Shown piece by piece: positions 16,334-23,578 of a stretch of DNA of 23,578 nucleotides; position 1 is the stretch's first letter, and each line of letters begins with the position of its first letter. The position numbers were made by a program, and so were the translations under genes. Source of the DNA: JBLHKW01 sp047618565. GTDB taxonomy: Bacteria; Planctomycetota; UBA1135; GCA-002686595. Location: NCBI GenBank assembly GCA_047618565.1, contig JBLHKW010000076.1, positions 1 to 23,578 on the forward strand, read 5' to 3'. The notes beneath the pieces were generated by a model. It made no database searches and was not told the DNA's origin. It worked only from the letters and a program-made list of their open reading frames with translations.

Positions 16334-17341
16334 TCAGTGCGCGGAAGTCTTGCGCCGCAGGGCCTCGATCGTGCTGGCGACCAGATCGCGCACGGACTCG
16401 TCCGGCCGATCGAGCAGGGCCTCGAGCGCGGGGATATGACTCGCATCTCCACACCAGCCGACACGATACAGCAGCATCCGGGTCATCTCGGTATTCGCGT
16501 CGCCGAGCGCATCCAGCAACGGCTGTTCGGTACCCCTGTGGAACAGCGTCCCGAGCGCCATGACCCGGACCCGTCGGTTGGGGTCCTTCGTGGCTTCCAT
16601 GAGCGGCTGTAAATGGCTGTCCGGCTCAGTACTCCCGACGGTCAGAACTGCGGACTCGCGCACCCGTGGATCCGGGTGCTCGAGCGCGGTCAGGAACGGC
16701 TCGATGCCCGCCATCTCATGCAGTTTCGCGGCGGCGGCTTCCCTCGTTTCTGAGGAATTGTCTCCGAGCAACGCGATCAACTGGGCCTCGTCATCGGGCA
16801 GGCGCGTCAGGAAGGCCCAGCCGCCGAGTGCCAGCACGCTGAGTGCGGGCCCGGCCAGGACACGCATAATGTTCGGCGCGCCCCACCCGCCCCGAAACAA
16901 CCGTCCCGCTTGACCGAAGGACACGACCACTGCGAAACCGACGAAGGGGATGCTGCCGATCCACACGATCGAGCCGGCCAGGAAGGCCACCATGCACCCG
17001 AGGAACGTGGCGACGACGAAGCGCGCCATGAGGTGCGGCTTGTCGCTCTCCTTGAACAGGATCGGCGAGCAGAGCAGGCCGATGACCGATCCGATGATCG
17101 CGCCGAATAACAGCAATGGAGACAGGCCGAGAGCAAGGATCCCGGCCGTCATTCCCAGCTCTTCGAAGGACTCGTCGAAGAGCTGGTCCGCGGCTCCACG
17201 GAACTTTGACGCCACGGTGACGGCCCCGAGCAGAGATCCCTCCCCCATGCCCATCAGGGCGCACAGCATAACGGTGCGCGTGCGCCACGGGGGCCAGCCC
17301 CATCCGTCTGATCGGGCGAGTGGTGTCAGGCCCTCATGCAT
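16334..17341 (-). CDS. Membrane protein with C-terminal HEAT repeats
   Basis: This 335-residue protein has four to five hydrophobic segments in the first 180 residues (about 23-43, 64-91, 106-126, 127-143, 159-178). About 150 residues of HEAT/PBS-lyase-like helical repeats follow (IALLGDNSSETREAAAAKL, EHPDPRVRESAVLTVG, ATKDPNRRVRVMALGTL, LDRPDESVRDLVAST), probably cytoplasmic. Repeats of this kind are protein-binding scaffolds; no catalytic motif is seen. ATG 17341 is preceded by GAAGAG, a moderate Shine-Dalgarno; an internal ATG at residue 25 is possible. The gene lies 23 bases downstream of the histidine-kinase-like gene and is probably co-transcribed, so the two may act together in signalling (inference). 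Confidence 0.8.
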   Translation of the reverse strand: MHEGLTPLARSDGWGWPPWRTRTVMLCALMGMGEGSLLGAVTVASKFRGAADQLFDESFEELGMTAGILALGLSPLLLFGAIIGSVIGLLCSPILFKESDKPHLMARFVVATFLGCMVAFLAGSIVWIGSIPFVGFAVVVSFGQAGRLFRGGWGAPNIMRVLAGPALSVLALGGWAFLTRLPDDEAQLIALLGDNSSETREAAAAKLHEMAGIEPFLTALEHPDPRVRESAVLTVGSTEPDSHLQPLMEATKDPNRRVRVMALGTLFHRGTEQPLLDALGDANTEMTRMLLYRVGWCGDASHIPALEALLDRPDESVRDLVASTIEALRRKTSAH

Positions 17342-17364
17342 GACTCTTCACTCGACCGGGCGAA

Positions 17365-18459
17365 TCACGCGTTAGTCAGGGGCCGGCGGCGGTCGGGCGC
17401 TGTGGCCATCCACGCGGCGCTGCGCAGATCCCCCGCAGAGAAGGGCTTCATGATGTACTCGCGCAGGGTCTTGGCGCGGGCGGTCCGGTTAGGACGGGCG
17501 GCGATCAATGCGGGCAATCCGTTGTGGCGTCGTTGCAGCTCGCTCACGAGTGCCGCGCCGCTCATGTCGTCGAGGAACTCCTCCGTGACGACGAGGTCGA
17601 TCTCGCGCGCGCGTACCGCCAGGCTGCGCAGGGCATCCTGTCCGTTGCAGGCGATGCTCACGCAACAGTCCGATTCGATCAGGCTCGTCCGGCCCATCGA
17701 CAGGATCGCTTCCTCGCCGCTGACGTAGAGCACCGCGAGACCGAGTCCAGGCCCGAGACCCGCACCCGACGAGCGCGCTTGAAGCCGCGCGGCCAGGGGC
17801 AAGTAGACAGTGCACACGGCTTCGTCGGCGGCGCAAGTTCCGCAGCAACGGCCGCCCAGAGTCCAGGCTGCCTTGCGTGCGAGCGAGAGACCCAGGTTCC
17901 AGCCTTCGTCCGCCCGCGCCCGCCGGTTCGGGCTCGGCCACGCCTGGAACAGCGCGTCCAGTGCGCTCCCATGCCTCTCGGCCACCGAGCGATCGTGCTC
18001 GATTGTGATACGCAGGCGCGCGTGGGTTCCAGCCTCGAGGCCGGGGCATTCATTCGCCGCTCGCGCGCCCTCGACGCGGTCCATGTGAAAGGAGAGACGC
18101 CCGGCCCGATTTCCGAGGGCGTGCTGAGCGTGGGCGAACAGAAGCGTCACGAGCTCGCGCAGTGCCGTCGAATCGCCGACGACGCGATCCGCACCATCGT
18201 AGAGCTCCCCACTGACCTCGATATGCGCCGGAAGCAGACGGCGGCATTCTTCGATCGCAGCGTGCACGGTCTCGCGCACGGAAAATTCGATGCCCTCACC
18301 GCCGCTGTGCTGATCGAACAACAGACACTGCAACGCCTCATGGCGTGCGGCCTGGCCAGCGTCGGCGGCGCGCGTGAAACCCTCCGACAGGGACGTGCCG
18401 GCATCCGTGGATGCTTGTGCGATCAGCGCAAGCAAAACCCGATTCAAGTGTTCTCGCAT
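17365..18459 (-). CDS. Degenerate histidine-kinase/receiver hybrid (probable pseudokinase)
   Basis: This 364-residue protein resembles the catalytic half of a hybrid sensor kinase. Residues 28-55 look like the tail of a dimerisation helix. Residues about 95-225 match an HATPase domain by its N-box (LRELVTLLFAHAQHAL) and G2-like box (GWNLGLSLARKAAWTLGG), but the metal-binding Asn of the N-box is His110 and the DxGxG G1 box is absent. Residues about 240-355 match a receiver domain. The phosphoacceptor is Glu293 in VVTEEFLDDMSG, where active proteins have Asp; the acidic pair is changed to SGEE; and only Lys338 (MKPF) is kept. No phospho-accepting His, input domain or membrane segment is seen, so it is likely a cytoplasmic regulatory pseudo-enzyme. 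The sequence shows the substitutions; the loss of activity is inferred. The HEAT-repeat membrane protein follows in the same unit. Confidence 0.7.
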   Translation of the reverse strand: MREHLNRVLLALIAQASTDAGTSLSEGFTRAADAGQAARHEALQCLLFDQHSGGEGIEFSVRETVHAAIEECRRLLPAHIEVSGELYDGADRVVGDSTALRELVTLLFAHAQHALGNRAGRLSFHMDRVEGARAANECPGLEAGTHARLRITIEHDRSVAERHGSALDALFQAWPSPNRRARADEGWNLGLSLARKAAWTLGGRCCGTCAADEAVCTVYLPLAARLQARSSGAGLGPGLGLAVLYVSGEEAILSMGRTSLIESDCCVSIACNGQDALRSLAVRAREIDLVVTEEFLDDMSGAALVSELQRRHNGLPALIAARPNRTARAKTLREYIMKPFSAGDLRSAAWMATAPDRRRPLTNA

Positions 18460-18809
18460 CGCCTGCTTCGGAGCCCTGTGCGCAGGCTCGTCCGCTCCTC
18501 CCTAAAATGCGTGGGTCAATCGGTTACGAAACAGACGCGGTTCCGTTGCTCGTGTCCCTTCGCATTGCAGGTCGAACACGTTGACGTCGCGCGTCGAGAT
18601 CATACTGCACGCGCACTGCAGTTCCCGCTAGCCAGAATATTGGTGCTATCGGAGATGTAACCCCGGACCAATTTCACATTGCGCGACGCACATTGCGTGC
18701 CGGGTTTTGTCCCTGACGCAGGCCGGGCTTCCGCCGCGCTACCGATCGCGTTCCCTGACGGGAAGATGAACGCTACGAGAGCACAACATGCGCCCCCGCC
18801 CGACAGCGT
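18460..18809 (-). promoter_or_regulatory. 350-base intergenic region upstream of the histidine-kinase-like gene
   Basis: No convincing gene is seen. It contains a tandem direct repeat CACATTGCG (18675-18683 and 18689-18697, 14-base period) and a second direct repeat TCCCTGACG (18710-18718 and 18752-18760). A minus-strand -10-like TATGAT is at 18599-18604. A promoter with regulator sites is plausible but unproven. Confidence 0.3.
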
Positions 18810-20837
18810 TCAGTTAACCCGTTGCCAAACTTGCGGCGCGGAGCGTTCGAGACTCGTCAACCGTGCGAGCAGATCCCTGTGGCCCACTCCCGGCGCACGC
18901 ACGGCGCGCAGCACTGCGGTCAACACCTCGAGCGGAGTGCGCTGCAGTCCATCCTGCACGTCCACGCTGTCCGGTCGTAGACGTACGGCCTCGAAGATGC
19001 GCATGACCGCGGTCTCCATCTGGCGATCCATCAGCGCCGCCTGGGCCTGCCCGGCGAGGGCCATGGACCGGAAGTGCATGCACGACGCCTCGTAGTCCGC
19101 GTTGCCGGCCGCGCTGCGCGCGAAATGCTCCTTGGCACGCTCGTAGGCGGCCTGGGCCTCGTCCCAGCGCTTCACCCGCCTGTGGTCCTCGGCCAGCACC
19201 AGGGTCGCATAGCCCGTGAACCAGTCGTGTCCGGCCGGGTCGGAGGTGCCGTCGCGACGCTCCATGTAGGCGACTTCCAGCTCGCCTGCCCCGCGCCGCT
19301 CCAGGATGGCCGACCGCAACCGGCCGTGAAGCTCCGGCTCGGCGGGGAAGCGCTCCAGACCGCGCTCCAGCACCTGATCACGCTCCGCACTGAGCATCAG
19401 GTCGTTCAGCAGGTCGACGTGCGCAACCCATTGCGCAGCAGTGGAATGCGGATGTTGCTCGACCACGCGATAGGCCGCGAGCGCCTCGCTGACCCAGTGC
19501 TCGGGCCAGTCCGTGGCCTGGGCCTGGATCGAGCGCGTGCGAGCGGCCGCCAGCACGCTCAGCAGCTCGAATGCCGTGCGCGCCTGACCTTTATCACTCA
19601 GCCCCGTTAGAGCACTCAGGGCCAGGTCGCCGGCCTCTTCCTGGCGGAACTGGAACCACGCGACCTGCGATTGAACTGCAGCTGCCTGGATCTCGTCGAC
19701 TCCGAGCTCCTGTGCCCGTTGTGCGGCAGCGTCGGCGTCCGTCAGGAAATACCCGGGCCCCTGCCCCTCGGCCATGCGCCAGCGGGCGAGGTCCAGGTAG
19801 CACTGTGCGATACGCAATAGCCGCGGCCCGTCCTCACCGTCGACCTGTTGAACCTCCAGAAGGGTCTCGAGCTGAGCCTCGAGATCCCAGCTCTCTCCGA
19901 TCAAGCCGCCATCGGCATCGCCATTGTGGAAGATCAGCCGCCAGCGCTCGACGTCGACCAGGGGAGCTGCACTGAGCGCATCGCTGACCTTGACCTGCTT
20001 CGCCACGCGCGGGTCCCGCTCGGCGCGCCCGGCGATCCGCGACATGAGCTGCGCCCGTCGCGCCGGATCCCCCTCGAAGGAGAGCGCTCTCAGGGTGAGG
20101 TCGACATCCGTGCCGCTGGTCGAGCCGGCCAGGGCACTGGTTGCGAGGGCGCGCAGCTCGGTGTCGGTCTCGTACATGCCGAGGCGCAACACGCCCGGCT
20201 GAGAGGCGCTCTGGCTGTCCTCGAGTAGCACGCGCCGTCCGTCCCGGTCCGCCGCCACATACTCCGCCTCGAGCGTCGCGCGCACGCGTGCCACGCGTTG
20301 GCCCTCGGCCTCATTCCCGGCGGGCAGGGAGCCGGCGATGCCGTGCTCACGCAGTGCGTCATCGACGCGCGTCAGGTCCGAGTCGAGATAGCGGTCGAAC
20401 AGCACTTCTCCCTCGACGCTCACGCCTACGTGCCTGGGGGCATAGCGCTGTCCACCGAAGAAGCGCTGGTAGACGGGCGCCTCGATGGCCATATGTTCCT
20501 GACAGGTGACCTCGCCAAACCGCGGACACGGTATGCGGCGACCCGCCTGGTCGTGGTCCAGGGGATTGTGGCGCACCGGCGACGCGATGACCGGCACGAA
20601 GCCCGCCATCAGGTCAGCGAAGGCGACGTCCTTGTACTTTTGCCGCGCGAAGACCTCGCACGCTGACTCGTCGTCCATGTTGACGCACACGAGCATGGGC
20701 TTACCGGTGGCCTTGCTGAGGGCCTCGGCATCCTCGAGGGTGCGCTGCCATTGGATGAGGGGGCCGGGCCCGGTGCGGGCAATAGCTTGGGCACTGGCGG
20801 CGACCAAGGCCGCGCCTAGAAGGACGTTCAGTCTCAT
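18810..20837 (-). CDS. Secreted thioredoxin-fold protein with TPR-like C-terminus
   Basis: The product is 675 residues from ATG 20835-20837, chosen because a signal peptide follows directly (MRLNVLLGAALVAASAQAIA). An upstream in-frame ATG at 20900 would put 21 residues before it. Residues about 35-160 look like a thioredoxin-like fold (LEDAEALSKATGKPMLVCVN, then a conserved-looking GRRIPCPRFGEVTCQEH segment). The redox CxxC is missing: the expected place reads NMDDESACEVFA, with a single Cys60. A HEAT-like stretch (about 225-290) and a long helical TPR-like region (about 330-650: DEAQAAYERAKEHF, METAVMRIFEAVRLRPDS) follow. It is probably a periplasmic scaffold or thiol-independent chaperone-like protein; no enzyme function can be assigned. 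It is transcribed divergently from the Ser/Thr kinase gene and may be linked to it functionally through shared TPR architecture (inference). Confidence 0.75.
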   Translation of the reverse strand: MRLNVLLGAALVAASAQAIARTGPGPLIQWQRTLEDAEALSKATGKPMLVCVNMDDESACEVFARQKYKDVAFADLMAGFVPVIASPVRHNPLDHDQAGRRIPCPRFGEVTCQEHMAIEAPVYQRFFGGQRYAPRHVGVSVEGEVLFDRYLDSDLTRVDDALREHGIAGSLPAGNEAEGQRVARVRATLEAEYVAADRDGRRVLLEDSQSASQPGVLRLGMYETDTELRALATSALAGSTSGTDVDLTLRALSFEGDPARRAQLMSRIAGRAERDPRVAKQVKVSDALSAAPLVDVERWRLIFHNGDADGGLIGESWDLEAQLETLLEVQQVDGEDGPRLLRIAQCYLDLARWRMAEGQGPGYFLTDADAAAQRAQELGVDEIQAAAVQSQVAWFQFRQEEAGDLALSALTGLSDKGQARTAFELLSVLAAARTRSIQAQATDWPEHWVSEALAAYRVVEQHPHSTAAQWVAHVDLLNDLMLSAERDQVLERGLERFPAEPELHGRLRSAILERRGAGELEVAYMERRDGTSDPAGHDWFTGYATLVLAEDHRRVKRWDEAQAAYERAKEHFARSAAGNADYEASCMHFRSMALAGQAQAALMDRQMETAVMRIFEAVRLRPDSVDVQDGLQRTPLEVLTAVLRAVRAPGVGHRDLLARLTSLERSAPQVWQRVN

Positions 20838-21113
20838 CGGGAGGAAGATTCGGAGATATTGGGTACGCGACCGCGTAAGCAGGGGCGTAGAGGGTGGCAT
20901 GCTGGCGGGAGTTGCGAAAGGGATCTTCCTGGATCGAAGCCCTGCCGCCCCCTTTCGGGGCCTTTACATGTCGTAGCCTCCAGCGCCCACCAGGTCACGC
21001 CCAGCACTTCCGAATAACATCGCGAGACCACCGCCCGGGCCCTGGGACCAGCCCACGCTGGCCCGTAGAATCCGCCCCCGGACAGTTCCCTCGACGCCCT
21101 TTCTACCGCCACG
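20838..21113. promoter_or_regulatory. Divergent promoter region, thioredoxin-fold gene and kinase gene
   Basis: These 276 bases hold the promoters of two divergent genes. A small hairpin GCCCC-CTTTC-GGGGC (20947-20961) is followed by CTTT, like a weak plus-strand terminator, though no gene lies upstream of it. No clear -35/-10 pair or Shine-Dalgarno is seen before either start. Confidence 0.3.
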
Positions 21114-23429
21114 ATGATCACCTGCACCCAATGCGGGCACCAGGCTTCGGCCTTCGCCTTCTGCCCAGAATGCGGCACCAAGGCCGGGAGTGAGTCCACG
21201 GTCATCGAGTCCCTCGAGGGACGGATCCTGAACGACAAGTACCGCGTTCTCGAGAAGATCGGTCAGGGCAGTATGGGGACCGTCTACCGGGGCGAGCACA
21301 TCGGCCTGAAGAAGACGGTCGCCCTGAAAGTCCTGCACGAGGACCTACACGTCGGCGAGGAGACCCTGCAGCGCTTCCAGCGCGAAGGCATCGCCCTGGG
21401 CAAGATTGCGCACCCCAACGCGATCCAGATCTTCGATTTCGACCGCGATGGCAGCCGAACGACCTACCTGGCGATGGAGTTCGTCGAGGGACAGAACCTG
21501 AAGGCGCTCCTGCGCGAGTCGAGCAACCTGCCGGTCTCGAGCGCCCTCTCGATCATCGAACAGGTGCTTCTGGCGCTGCAGGAAGCCCACCGCCACGGCA
21601 TCGTGCACCGCGACCTGAAACCCGACAACATCATGGTCGCCATGGATGCGTCGGGCGCGCCAAGGGTCAAGGTGCTCGACTTCGGCCTGTCGAAGCTGGT
21701 CGACCTGCCCATGGAGGCCAGCGTCGCCACCCAGGTCGGGCGCATCATGGGAACGCCGCTCTACATGGCCCCGGAGCAGTGCAGCGGCGAGGAAGTGGAC
21801 CTGCGCGCCGACCTCTACGCCACCGGGTTGGTGCTCTACGAGATGGTCGCGGGCAGCACGCCGTTCGCCGGTGACTCGGTCACCGAGATCTTTGCCCAGC
21901 ACCTGACCAAGCCGACGCCGTCAGTGGTCGAGTCGCACCCGGACCTCAAGATCGCGCCGGCGCTGGATCCGCTGCTCCATCGATCTCTCGCCAAGCGACG
22001 CGAGGACCGTTTCCAGACCGCGACCGAGATGCTCGATGCGGTGCGCCAGCTGCAGCGCGGGGAATACCACGAGTCCCTTCCCGCGCACTCCCGACCCAAG
22101 CCCAAGGTCGATAGCGGTCCGAGGTCCGCACGGCCCTGGCTGGTCGCCGCGTCCGTGGTTCTGCTCTCGCTCGCGGGCTGGTGGCTCGCCGGCACCCTCG
22201 GCAGCGCCGGCGGCGCGGCACCGAGGCTGCGCATGCGTTCCAACAGAACGGAGATCGAGGAACGCTACGTCGGACACCTGATCGAGGCCGAGTCGGCCCT
22301 CAAGGAACGCGACACGGACGTGGCCTTCTCGGCCCTCTCCGATGCCGTGGCGCTCATCAGCGACGACTCCGAGATCTACTACCTGCGCGCGCAGGCCAGC
22401 CTGCGCAAGGGTGACGACGAAGGCGCCGTGCTGGACTTCGAGGAGGCCCTGAAGTACGACCCGAATTACGCCGCGGCCATCGCGGGCATCGGCTGGATCG
22501 AGTTGGACCGCAGTGAACTCGACGCCGCTGAACTGCACTTCCAGGCCGCCCTCGACATGGACCCCAGGTCCGCGATCGGGATCACCGGACAGGCCGCCAT
22601 CGCGCTCGAACGAAATGAGCTGGCCGACGCGCAACGCCTGCTCTCGATCGCCACGGACCTGGATCCGGACTCCTCCGCCACCCACGTCCTGGCCGGCGAC
22701 CTGCGCCTGCTGCGCGGAGACATCCCCGGCGCGATCGACGCATTCGTGCGCGCCAAGCGCAGCGATTCCCGCAACGCCGAGGCCTACGCAGGACTGGGAG
22801 CCGCCTACCTGCGCCAGAACCGCCCGAACGACGCGGAGCAACAGCTCATCGAAGCCCTCTCGCGCGATCCCGATGCACACGATGTGCGCGCCATGTTCGC
22901 GTCCCTGCTCGTCGACAAGGGCCGCTTCGCCGACGCGACGCGCCAGCTCCAGCAGGGCTTGCAGCGCGACCCCAAGAACACCCGCATGCGAGTCCTGTCG
23001 GCCATCACAGCCCAGGCCAGCGGAGACGACACCGTCGCGATCCGCGAACTCGAAGGCGCCGTCAATTCAGGAACGGTCAGCCCCTCCGTACGCACCCTGC
23101 TCGCAACCCTTTATCAGAAGACGGGCCAGCCGACCCTGGCACTCGAGCAGGTAGAAGCCGCGATCGAGACCGCCCCCGATTTCGCTCCCGCCCACGTGCA
23201 ACGTGGCGTGCTGCTGTTCGTGCTGGAGCGCTACATGAACGCCGCAGAAGCACTCGAAACCGGCCTACGCCTGTCCCCTGACGACGCCTTCGGACACTAC
23301 ACCCTGGGCATCCTCTGCATGGACTACCTGGGCCGCCCGGAAGATGCACTCGAACACCTCGAGCGCTACCTGGCCCTCGGCGGCCGCGACACCCAGGTGC
23401 GTAACTGGGTGCGCAACCTCGCGCGCTAG
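21114..23429 (+). CDS. Zinc-ribbon Ser/Thr protein kinase with transmembrane segment and TPR array
   Basis: This 771-residue eukaryotic-type kinase starts with a small zinc ribbon (Cys4, Cys7, Cys17, Cys20). The kinase domain spans about 43-305. All core motifs are present: glycine loop GQGSMG (50-55), Lys72, HRDLKPDN (165-172), DFG (189-191) and APE (219-221), so it should be active and phosphorylate Ser/Thr. A Pro-rich linker leads to one membrane segment (about 341-360). The rest (about 385-760) is a long TPR array (EIYYLRAQASLRKGDDEGAV, NAEAYAGLGAAYLRQNRPNDA, DAFGHYTLGILC), expected outside the cytoplasmic membrane, where it may bind partners or peptides. This layout is common in Myxococcota, Acidobacteriota and Planctomycetota. 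ATG 21114 fits the zinc-ribbon start, with no Shine-Dalgarno visible. The stop is followed after one base by copy B of the dispersed repeat. Confidence 0.9.
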   Translation: MITCTQCGHQASAFAFCPECGTKAGSESTVIESLEGRILNDKYRVLEKIGQGSMGTVYRGEHIGLKKTVALKVLHEDLHVGEETLQRFQREGIALGKIAHPNAIQIFDFDRDGSRTTYLAMEFVEGQNLKALLRESSNLPVSSALSIIEQVLLALQEAHRHGIVHRDLKPDNIMVAMDASGAPRVKVLDFGLSKLVDLPMEASVATQVGRIMGTPLYMAPEQCSGEEVDLRADLYATGLVLYEMVAGSTPFAGDSVTEIFAQHLTKPTPSVVESHPDLKIAPALDPLLHRSLAKRREDRFQTATEMLDAVRQLQRGEYHESLPAHSRPKPKVDSGPRSARPWLVAASVVLLSLAGWWLAGTLGSAGGAAPRLRMRSNRTEIEERYVGHLIEAESALKERDTDVAFSALSDAVALISDDSEIYYLRAQASLRKGDDEGAVLDFEEALKYDPNYAAAIAGIGWIELDRSELDAAELHFQAALDMDPRSAIGITGQAAIALERNELADAQRLLSIATDLDPDSSATHVLAGDLRLLRGDIPGAIDAFVRAKRSDSRNAEAYAGLGAAYLRQNRPNDAEQQLIEALSRDPDAHDVRAMFASLLVDKGRFADATRQLQQGLQRDPKNTRMRVLSAITAQASGDDTVAIRELEGAVNSGTVSPSVRTLLATLYQKTGQPTLALEQVEAAIETAPDFAPAHVQRGVLLFVLERYMNAAEALETGLRLSPDDAFGHYTLGILCMDYLGRPEDALEHLERYLALGGRDTQVRNWVRNLAR

Positions 23430-23430
23430 A

Positions 23431-23501
23431 TTACGGTGCCAGGATCGATCTCGCACCATTCTGATCCTGGCTCGTTCGTCTCGGAACGCACCGACCTCGC
23501 G
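23431..23501 (+). repeat. Dispersed 72-base repeat, copy B (just after the kinase gene)
   Basis: This is the second copy of the repeat at 14048-14119 (minus), in the same orientation relative to the gene it follows. It contains a perfect 9-bp inverted repeat, GCCAGGATC (23438-23446) and GATCCTGGC (23463-23471), around a 16-base loop, and an alternative GGTGC/GCACC pairing. It may be a 3' RNA element, a REP-like sequence or a mobile-element remnant. Confidence 0.85.
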
Positions 23502-23545
23502 CCTCGGTCCGCGGGCCCCGAACGTACCGAGCCAGTGCAAAATCC

Positions 23546-23578
23546 GACGGGTGTCGGCCAATATGGCCGACACCCGTC
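23546..23578. terminator. Perfect 15-bp inverted repeat at the right edge
   Basis: GACGGGTGTCGGCCA (23546-23560), loop ATA, then the exact reverse complement (23564-23578) ends the window. On the minus strand it is followed by GGATTTTGC, so it could end a minus-strand transcript from beyond the edge. A plus-strand T-run could also lie outside the window. An insertion-element end is another option. Confidence 0.45.

Noticed and set aside
1..23578. CRISPR array, tRNA or rRNA genes, transposase
   Set aside because: No regularly spaced repeats, cloverleaf-like segments, rRNA motifs or transposase domains were seen on either strand.

Overview
The window is a high-GC bacterial chromosome segment (very strong G/C preference at third codon positions). 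It carries ten genes: nine complete, plus one cut by the left edge. No tRNA, rRNA, CRISPR array, transposase or phage gene is visible. Secreted PQQ-type beta-propellers with an N-terminal WxxFRG-like motif, a zinc-ribbon/kinase/TPR receptor protein, HEAT and TPR proteins and mostly weak Shine-Dalgarno sequences suggest Planctomycetota or another large-genome high-GC phylum such as Myxococcota. That assignment is inference only.

Left part (1-3674). A group 4 glycosyltransferase (TTG start, running off the left edge) and a secreted PQQ-like beta-propeller lie on the minus strand. A second secreted PQQ-like beta-propeller is divergent from them on the plus strand, with a short shared promoter region between.

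Centre (about 3820-13966). This is the most striking part: a tight three-gene plus-strand operon. Gene 1 is a flavoprotein with a PCMH-type FAD domain and four ferredoxin-type Cx2Cx2Cx3C motifs. Gene 2 overlaps it by ATGA and encodes a 2107-residue glutamate-synthase-like protein. Its modules are in a non-canonical order: degenerate barrel-like region, beta-rich insert, FMN barrel with an unusual cysteine cluster, glutamine-amidotransferase-II-like domain, GXGXG domain. Gene 3, 9 bases on, is a class V PLP enzyme of the isopenicillin-N-epimerase/cysteine-desulfurase type. No GltD-like NADPH subunit is present. The FAD/Fe-S protein is the natural candidate electron donor to the FMN/Fe-S centre, and the PLP enzyme may act on the amino-acid product. 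The substrate is unknown.

Right part (14048-23578). A minus-strand metallophosphoesterase with a membrane C-terminus is divergent from a plus-strand Spy/CpxP-like envelope protein. A two-gene minus-strand unit follows: a histidine-kinase-like/receiver protein that lacks key catalytic residues and has Glu in place of the phosphoacceptor Asp, and a membrane HEAT-repeat protein. Next come a secreted thioredoxin-fold/TPR protein (minus) and a divergent zinc-ribbon Ser/Thr kinase with a C-terminal TPR array (plus).

Non-coding structure worth noting: a 72-base dispersed repeat found at the 3' ends of both the phosphoesterase gene and the kinase gene in the same orientation relative to transcription; a perfect 15-bp inverted repeat that closes the window; and a strong hairpin just upstream of the Spy-like gene's ribosome binding site.
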